Assembly (NCBI GenBank): GCA_947475795.1 | Contig: CANJOX010000058.1 | Location: 1-12,146, forward strand | DNA length: 12,146 nucleotides | Source: Gemmatimonadota bacterium | GTDB taxonomy: Bacteria; Gemmatimonadota; Gemmatimonadetes; Gemmatimonadales; Gemmatimonadaceae | Direction: 5' to 3' | In this document: in pieces, positions 7,600-12,146 of the stretch | Numbering within the stretch: position 1 is the first letter of the stretch | Layout of the letters: each line of letters opens with the position of its first letter | The notes under the pieces: generated by a model | What the model was told of the DNA's origin: nothing | Databases searched by the model: none | Seen by the model: only the letters and a program-made list of their open reading frames with translations | Position numbers and translations under genes: made by a program

Positions 7600-8794
7600 C
7601 GAACACGTCCGCCACGCGGTCGAGCACATGATCGGCGACCGCAGCCTTGCTGAGCAACGGCAGCGCCTCCTCGCGTCCGTCCGCCGAGATGATGGTCACG
7701 CGGTTCGTGTCCACACCGAAACCCGCCCCTTGCTCGAGCGCATCGTTCGCCACGATGAAGTCCAGCCCCTTGGCGGCGACCTTTCGCGCCGCCTCAGCCC
7801 GCGCGTCGCCGGTCTCGAGGGCGAACCCCACCACAACGCAGGACGGCGACCGCAGCGCTCGCGTCGACAGCAGCACATCCGCCGTCCCGGTGAGTGCGAG
7901 CGCATCGAGCGCGAGCGACTTCTTCAGCTTGCCGGTCGCGGGTGCCGCAACGGTGAAATCTGCGGGGGCGGCGGCCATGATCAGCGCGTCAGCTCCGGGC
8001 AGTGCCTGTGCCACGGCCTCCTGCATCTGCGCCGTGGTTTCCACGCGGACGACCGGAATGTCGCGGGGAATCGGCACTTCGAGCGGGCCGGCAATCAGCG
8101 TCACGTCGGCGCCCCGCCGCCACGCGGCCGCCGCGAGCGCGACTCCCATCTTCCCGCTACTGCGATTGGAAAGAAAGCGCACCGGATCCAGTGGTTCGCG
8201 CGTCGGACCGGCCGTGACGACCACACGACGGCCCGCCAACGCGGCCCGCGGCTCCAGCAGCCGTGCGCAATGCGCCACGATCGTCTCGGGCTCCGGCATG
8301 CGTCCGGGGCCGCTCCCCTCCCCCACCGCCAGCGCCCCGTCATCCGGATCGAGCACGTGATACCCAATCCCGCGCGCAGCCTCGGTATTCCGGACGACCT
8401 GCGCGTGCGCCCACATGCGGTCGTTCATCGCGGGCACGAGCAGCACCGGCGCAGTGGTGGCGAGAAGACAGGCCGAGAGCAGGTCGTCGGCGTGGCCGCC
8501 GACGGCGCGCGCCAGAAAATCCGCCGTGGCCGGCGCCACCACGACCAGCTGCGCAGCGCGCGCCAGCGCGATGTGATCGAGGGCGTGCCCGGGCGCGATC
8601 AGGGCGGTGTGGACCGGCCGGCCGGTGAGTGCTTCAAAGGTGATCGCGCCGATGAACTCGGCGGCCGCCCGCGTAAGCACGACATCGACTTCGGCACCGG
8701 CCTGCGTGAGCAGACGCGCCAGCCACGCGGCCTTGTAGGACGCGATGCCACCGGTGACCCCGAGCAGAATGCGCTGACGGTCGAAGGGACGCAC
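7589..8794 (-). CDS. coaBC: Bifunctional phosphopantothenoylcysteine decarboxylase / phosphopantothenate-cysteine ligase
   Basis: CoaBC makes 4'-phosphopantetheine from 4'-phosphopantothenate for coenzyme A. CoaB ligates cysteine using CTP, and the FMN-dependent CoaC domain decarboxylates the product. In the 401 residues CoaC comes first: GVTGGIASYK at 12-21, the catalytic DHIALA with His74, APATAD at 87-92, and PAMN with Asn124. CoaB starts near 187 with AGPTREPLDPVRF at 195-207, SNRSSGKMG at 209-217 and the KLKK loop at 289-292. The E. coli catalytic Cys158 of the ACG motif corresponds to Val157 here (LAVGEGSGPGRM). The only near start is a GTG, 91 bases after rpoZ and 29 bases below a terminator-like hairpin, so the gene may have its own promoter or depend on readthrough. 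The rpoZ-coaBC order is common in bacteria. Confidence 0.95.
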   Translation of the reverse strand: MRPFDRQRILLGVTGGIASYKAAWLARLLTQAGAEVDVVLTRAAAEFIGAITFEALTGRPVHTALIAPGHALDHIALARAAQLVVVAPATADFLARAVGGHADDLLSACLLATTAPVLLVPAMNDRMWAHAQVVRNTEAARGIGYHVLDPDDGALAVGEGSGPGRMPEPETIVAHCARLLEPRAALAGRRVVVTAGPTREPLDPVRFLSNRSSGKMGVALAAAAWRRGADVTLIAGPLEVPIPRDIPVVRVETTAQMQEAVAQALPGADALIMAAAPADFTVAAPATGKLKKSLALDALALTGTADVLLSTRALRSPSCVVVGFALETGDARAEAARKVAAKGLDFIVANDALEQGAGFGVDTNRVTIISADGREEALPLLSKAAVADHVLDRVADVFGGR

Positions 8795-8823
8795 AGGGAC
8801 AGTCGTGGGTGCGGTGGGGTGAG

Positions 8824-8860
8824 AAAAGTTGCCGCGCCGGGACGATCGTCACGGCGCGGC
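8824..8860 (-). terminator. Putative Rho-independent terminator or attenuator after rpoZ
   Basis: Read on the minus strand, GCCGCGCCG (8860-8852) pairs with CGGCGCGGC (8839-8831). After one mismatch, the inner GACGATCGTC is itself a perfect palindrome, giving a strong stem with a GATC loop. AAC and then TTTT follow at 8830-8824. The hairpin begins 25 bases after the rpoZ stop and ends before the coaBC GTG. The T-run is short and spaced by three bases, so termination may be partial. The plus-strand side has no T-run, so it is not bidirectional. A protein-binding palindrome is an alternative reading. Confidence 0.65.
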
Positions 8861-8885
8861 AGAGGGTCCAGCGAGGTGCGTGACC

Positions 8886-9092
8886 TCAGGCCGGCCGGCG
8901 ACGCGGCACGACGCGGTACTCGATCTCACCGTGCGCCAGCTCTTCGAGCGCGCGCGTCGTGAGCTTCTTCTCATGCGCCGAGCGGTCGCGCGGGAACTCG
9001 TTGAGCACGCGCGCGAACTTGGCCGCGATCAGCACGCTCAGATACTTGTTGGCCGCGTGCTTGGACACGTCGGACGGAGTGAAAACCTGCAT
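8886..9092 (-). CDS. rpoZ: DNA-directed RNA polymerase omega subunit
   Basis: Omega is the small subunit that helps fold and hold the beta-prime subunit in RNA polymerase. The 68-residue product has the family pattern: a conserved helix with KYLSVLIAAKFARVLNE at about 16-32, then KKLTTRALEEL and GEIEY near the C-terminus, ending in a basic tail. The length is within the omega range. The ATG lies three bases after the gmk stop, and the gmk-rpoZ pair is a widely conserved neighbourhood, which supports the call. A terminator-like hairpin follows 25 bases beyond the stop, so rpoZ may be the last gene of the upstream transcription unit. Confidence 0.93.
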   Translation of the reverse strand: MQVFTPSDVSKHAANKYLSVLIAAKFARVLNEFPRDRSAHEKKLTTRALEELAHGEIEYRVVPRRRPA

Positions 9093-9095
9093 GCG

Positions 9096-9743
9096 TCAGT
9101 CGCCCTGGCTGTAAACGTGAATTTCCTCTTCGAGCTGCGCAATGAGCGCCTCGACCTGAGCCTCGACTTCGTGCACGCGATCGTGGCGGAGTCCCTCGGC
9201 ATCGATGATGGCGCTGACCTGATCCACCGCGCGTTCAAGGTCGTCGTTCACCACCACGTAATGATACCGTCCCACCTCGCCGAGTTCCGCGCGCGCGTTT
9301 CGGAGCCGCACCAGCAACCGCTCGCGAGTCTCGCTCTTCCGAGACGACAACCGCGATTTGAGCACCTCACCGGAGGGCGGCAACACGAAGATCAGCACGG
9401 TCTCAGGGAACGCCGTGTGGAACTGTCGTGCCCCCTGCACATCGATGTCCATCAGCACATGCTGCCCTGCATCCAGCACCCGGCGCACTTCGGACCGCAG
9501 GGTCCCGTAATAATTCCCGTGTACCTCGGCCCACTCGGCAAACTCGCCCGCATCGCGCGCCGTGAGGAATGCCTGATGGGTCACAAACCGATAATCGCGC
9601 CCGTCCACCTCGCCGTCCCGGGGCGCTCTCGTCGTACAGCTTACAGAATAACCCACATCCGCCCGCCGCTCCAGCACGCGACGCGCGATCGTGGTTTTCC
9701 CGACCCCCGAGGGGGCGGACAGAATGACCGAAAAGGGGTTCAT
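9096..9743 (-). CDS. gmk: Guanylate kinase
   Basis: Gmk converts GMP and ATP to GDP and ADP, essential for GTP and dGTP supply and for recycling GMP. The 215-residue protein has the P-loop SAPSGVGKTT at 9-18 and the GMP-binding segment SCTTRAPRDGEVDGRDY. It also has the NYYGT element, MDIDVQGA, and the lid region with SSRKSETRERL. These are complete and in family order. The second P-loop residue is Ala where Gly is common, which is a mild change. The ATG overlaps the yicC stop as ATGA, fixing the start and suggesting coupled translation. The gene order yicC-gmk-rpoZ resembles Bacillus yloC-remA-gmk-rpoZ without remA. Confidence 0.97.
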   Translation of the reverse strand: MNPFSVILSAPSGVGKTTIARRVLERRADVGYSVSCTTRAPRDGEVDGRDYRFVTHQAFLTARDAGEFAEWAEVHGNYYGTLRSEVRRVLDAGQHVLMDIDVQGARQFHTAFPETVLIFVLPPSGEVLKSRLSSRKSETRERLLVRLRNARAELGEVGRYHYVVVNDDLERAVDQVSAIIDAEGLRHDRVHEVEAQVEALIAQLEEEIHVYSQGD

Positions 9744-10615
9744 TCGAGATTCTCAACCTGCTCGCGGATGCGTTCCAGCTCCTCCTTCACGCCCACCACC
9801 TCGTGCAGAATGGCGGCGTCGGCCGCCTTGCTGCCGGTGGTGTTCGCCTCCCGGAGCATTTCCTGCAACAGAAAACCGAGCCGTTTTCCCACGGGCTCCC
9901 CGTCCGCGCCGGCGAGCACGCCGTGGAACGCGGTGATGTGCGAGCGGAACCGATCCAGTTCCTCGCTGACATCCATCCGGTCGGCCAGAATCGCAATCTC
10001 CTGTGCGAGTCGCACTTCGTCGACCGCCAGCCCCTCGGCCAGTTCACGGACCGCGGCGCGCAGCCGGTCCCGCTGCGCCACGAGGCGCTCGGGAGCCCTC
10101 GCGGCGATGCGCTGGAGCGCGGCGGCGACCAGATCCAGTCGCTCCTGCAACACCGCGACCAGCCGCACCCCTTCGTCGTGGCGGGCCCGATTCAGCGCAT
10201 CGAGCGCTCGCTCCAACACCGGAACAAGCTCGAGCACCGTGCCGGTGTCGTCGTCCTCGCGCGGGGCCGCCATGACATCGGGCATGCGGAGCACCGTCGC
10301 CAGATCTACGCCGCCCGAGAGCCCATGCTGGTCGTGCAAGGCCCGCAATTGCGCCACGACGGCAGCGAAACGGTCGTCGTCGATCGACACCGCCTGCGAG
10401 GCGAGGCGCTCCGTGCGCACGGACAGCGTCACGTGCCCCCGGCTGACTTTCAGCCGCATCGCCTCGCGCACCTCAGACTCCCAGCGTCCGAACGCCCCGG
10501 GGAGTTTGATACTCGGGGAAAAAAACCGGTGGTTCACCGTGCGCACTTCGACGAGCACTCGCGCGGTGCCGACCGTCCCCTCCGCCTGGCCGAAGCCCGT
10601 CATCGATCGAATCAT
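9740..10615 (-). CDS. yicC: YicC/YloC family endoribonuclease
   Basis: YicC proteins are conserved endoribonucleases; E. coli YicC has been linked to degradation of the small RNA RyhB. The 291-residue product starts with the family signature MIRSMTGFG, continues through the YicC N-terminal domain (VEVRTVNHRFF at about 22-32, then LPGAF) and ends with the DUF1732 domain. That domain includes EVRLAQEIAILADRMDVSEEL, RFRSH and GKRLGFLLQEMLREANTTGSK, whose conserved acidic residues are expected to hold metal. The ATG at 10615 gives exactly the family N-terminus; the frame is open upstream to 10687 but that overlaps the preceding gene. It lies 43 bases after the barrel-protein stop and overlaps gmk by ATGA. 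No ribosome-binding site is visible. Confidence 0.95.
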   Translation of the reverse strand: MIRSMTGFGQAEGTVGTARVLVEVRTVNHRFFSPSIKLPGAFGRWESEVREAMRLKVSRGHVTLSVRTERLASQAVSIDDDRFAAVVAQLRALHDQHGLSGGVDLATVLRMPDVMAAPREDDDTGTVLELVPVLERALDALNRARHDEGVRLVAVLQERLDLVAAALQRIAARAPERLVAQRDRLRAAVRELAEGLAVDEVRLAQEIAILADRMDVSEELDRFRSHITAFHGVLAGADGEPVGKRLGFLLQEMLREANTTGSKAADAAILHEVVGVKEELERIREQVENLE

Positions 10616-10658
10616 GTGACGCGCAATGAAACGCGACCGCCCGAGTGCGTCAACCGCA

Positions 10659-12146
10659 TCAATTCCAGAACTCCCAGCGAACGCCATACATCTGCACCGC
10701 CGGCGGCATGGTGATACCGCGGATCTGCTCGTACGAACCGCCGGTCAGGTTGCGGTACTGGTAGAACAGCGTGGCCTGCTGAATACGCAGCTCCAGCAGC
10801 CCCGTGATCACCTGCGCCTCCTCGGTAATGCGGACCACCGGCGTGCCGGTGCCCTCCTCCGCGCCGTAGAAGAACGGGATACCACCACGCACGTCGTGCC
10901 AGAGACGGAGGTTGATGGAGAACTGCCCCTTCGGAAACCGCCGACGCCAGTCACTGATCAGGGCCAGCTCGGTGCGCACGTGCAGTTGCGCGCGATTGTA
11001 CTGCGAGGCGTCCCAGCGGATCGCCTGCACGTCAAGGCGCACGTCCTTGTACAGCTGTCCGCCCGCCGACGCGAGCACACCCCTCGCGGCCGTCGCCGAC
11101 AACAATGTCGGGGCCGTACGTATGATCACCGGCGACTGAAACTGGCTGACGTCATCGCGGATAATGCCACCGCCAAGCCAGAGCCGCCGATACCGGAGCG
11201 CCGCCTCCGCGCGCACGGTGGCGCCGCGATCCCGGTCGGTGGCGGAATCCGGATTGCGGGTCGTTCGTGCCGCGGTGAGAACGAGCCACGAGAGGGGCTG
11301 GGCGCGCGCAAACAGATCGACGCGCTGCGTGGAATCGACTCCGTTCTGTTCGGCGAAGGTGCCAATCGCATACCGCGCGCCCCCTAAGCGGGCGCGCAGC
11401 GCCGGGGCATGAATGTTCACGCCGTTGATGGCGCGCATGCGATCCGTGACGGACAGTGACCAGCGGCGCCCGCGGTACCCGGCAGCCAGTACCTGCTGCG
11501 TCCGGCCGCGGATGGTGTCCGTCGCGGCCACCTCACCGGTGTCGCTCTCGATGGCGTCGCCGCCGCTCCCTGCGATGCCGATGCCGTCAAGCCGGGTGCG
11601 TACCGCGCCGACGATGAGCTGCGACCACAGCCCCTGCAGCGTATCACCATACCCGACACGCACGTAGGCATCCCGACGCGAGCCCGTGTACGCCAGCAGG
11701 TCGGTAAACCCTTCCCGCGCGTTGTGCGGATCACGCTCACGGCTCACGGAATTGGCGAAGAGATCGACGCTGAGCCTCCGTCGCGACCAGCCGAGCCGCG
11801 CCATGAACCCCTGCACCGACCCGTCGCCACGACCGCCGGAACCCGACGCGCCGGTGACGGCATTGACGCGGCCACTCTGGGTAGCGACCTGCTGGCCCCC
11901 GAGCTGCAGCACCATCCCGTTGCGCCAGCGGCGCGCGAACAGACCGCGAAAGGCGTTCGTGTTCAGGTCGCCGGTGAAGATGTCGGCGCGGGTGTATGGC
12001 GTGGTCCGCTCGACGGTCCACGTCCGCATCCACACGCGCACCTCACCAGCGGCGCGTTCGACGACGATCTCGTCCAGCGTCCACAACGCGATGTCGGTCA
12101 GATCGAGTGAACCGCCGTTGCGGGGCTCGATCGCGTCGAGTTCCAC
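10659..12146 (-). CDS. Outer-membrane beta-barrel protein of unknown function, 5' end beyond window
   Basis: Only the C-terminal 495 residues are in the window; the frame is open through the right edge, and its first codon here is an internal or edge GTG. The sequence is a succession of short alternating polar/hydrophobic strands rich in Arg, Tyr and Trp, separated by Gly/Asp/Ser-rich turns (for example the GASGSGGRGDGS loop). It ends YGVRWEFWN, resembling the aromatic last strand recognised by the BAM machinery. I infer a barrel of perhaps 16 or more strands. The first visible 40 residues (SLDLTDIALWTLDEIVVER) faintly resemble the end of a TonB-dependent receptor plug, so a TonB-type receptor or a porin-like protein is possible. 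I do not recognise the family. It is co-directional with yicC, 43 bases away. Confidence 0.7.
   Translation of the reverse strand: MELDAIEPRNGGSLDLTDIALWTLDEIVVERAAGEVRVWMRTWTVERTTPYTRADIFTGDLNTNAFRGLFARRWRNGMVLQLGGQQVATQSGRVNAVTGASGSGGRGDGSVQGFMARLGWSRRRLSVDLFANSVSRERDPHNAREGFTDLLAYTGSRRDAYVRVGYGDTLQGLWSQLIVGAVRTRLDGIGIAGSGGDAIESDTGEVAATDTIRGRTQQVLAAGYRGRRWSLSVTDRMRAINGVNIHAPALRARLGGARYAIGTFAEQNGVDSTQRVDLFARAQPLSWLVLTAARTTRNPDSATDRDRGATVRAEAALRYRRLWLGGGIIRDDVSQFQSPVIIRTAPTLLSATAARGVLASAGGQLYKDVRLDVQAIRWDASQYNRAQLHVRTELALISDWRRRFPKGQFSINLRLWHDVRGGIPFFYGAEEGTGTPVVRITEEAQVITGLLELRIQQATLFYQYRNLTGGSYEQIRGITMPPAVQMYGVRWEFWN

Noticed and set aside
8829..10619. A 596-codon open frame on the plus strand opposite yicC, gmk and rpoZ.
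   Set aside because: It is antisense to three well-recognised genes; its translation is Arg/Ser-rich without family motifs, as expected for shadow frames in GC-rich DNA.
10625..10653. Possible promoter before yicC: TTGACG, a 17-base spacer and TTCATT, implying an almost leaderless mRNA.
   Set aside because: The -10 match is only three of six, and a chance match is likely; without transcript data I do not call it.
1..12146. CRISPR array, transposase, integrase, tRNA or rRNA, toxin-antitoxin pair or defence cassette.
   Set aside because: I saw no regular direct repeats, no terminal inverted repeats flanking a transposase-like frame and no RNA gene; the space is filled by core genes.

Overview
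The window is a compact, GC-rich bacterial core-gene block. Every gene I can support is on the minus strand, so transcription runs from position 12146 towards 1. The high GC, the outer-membrane barrel at the head, and the overall look of the proteins suggest a Gram-negative bacterium, most likely Gemmatimonadota. That placement rests on recognition, not on a search. I see no mobile element, CRISPR array, rRNA or tRNA, and no unknown defence or biosynthetic cassette.

Layout in transcription order: the C-terminal part of an outer-membrane beta-barrel protein of unknown function (10659-12146, 5' end off the window); yicC endoribonuclease (9740-10615); gmk guanylate kinase (9096-9743); rpoZ, RNA polymerase omega (8886-9092); a hairpin plus T-run that looks like an intrinsic terminator or attenuator (8824-8860); coaBC for coenzyme A synthesis (7589-8794); a family 4-type uracil-DNA glycosylase with a long disordered insert (6394-7599); dnaB replicative helicase (4901-6397); radA (3493-4893); ispD of the MEP isoprenoid pathway (2720-3496); tsaC for tRNA t6A (2036-2707); a YwlE-like low-molecular-weight phosphatase (1548-2012); aroE shikimate dehydrogenase (662-1567); and the first 220 codons of comF, running off the left edge (1-662).

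The genes are almost contiguous. Three junctions share an ATGA (yicC/gmk, udg/dnaB, radA/ispD) and one is TGATG (aroE/comF). The only larger gaps are about 91 bases between rpoZ and coaBC, which holds the hairpin, and 43 bases before yicC. No stretch over 300 bases lacks a gene. I find no clear Shine-Dalgarno motif before any start, so translational coupling probably matters.

Functionally the block mixes genome maintenance (udg, dnaB, radA, comF), RNA and nucleotide metabolism (yicC, gmk, rpoZ, tsaC) and cofactor, isoprenoid and aromatic precursor synthesis (coaBC, ispD, aroE). The yicC-gmk-rpoZ-coaBC part matches an old gene order known from Bacillus. The most interesting points are at residue level: a Cys-to-Val change at the CoaC catalytic position, a Cys-to-His change at an expected Fe-S ligand of the glycosylase, an SSB-like C-terminal tip on DnaB, and a phosphatase carrying the Thr that marks YwlE-type arginine phosphatases.
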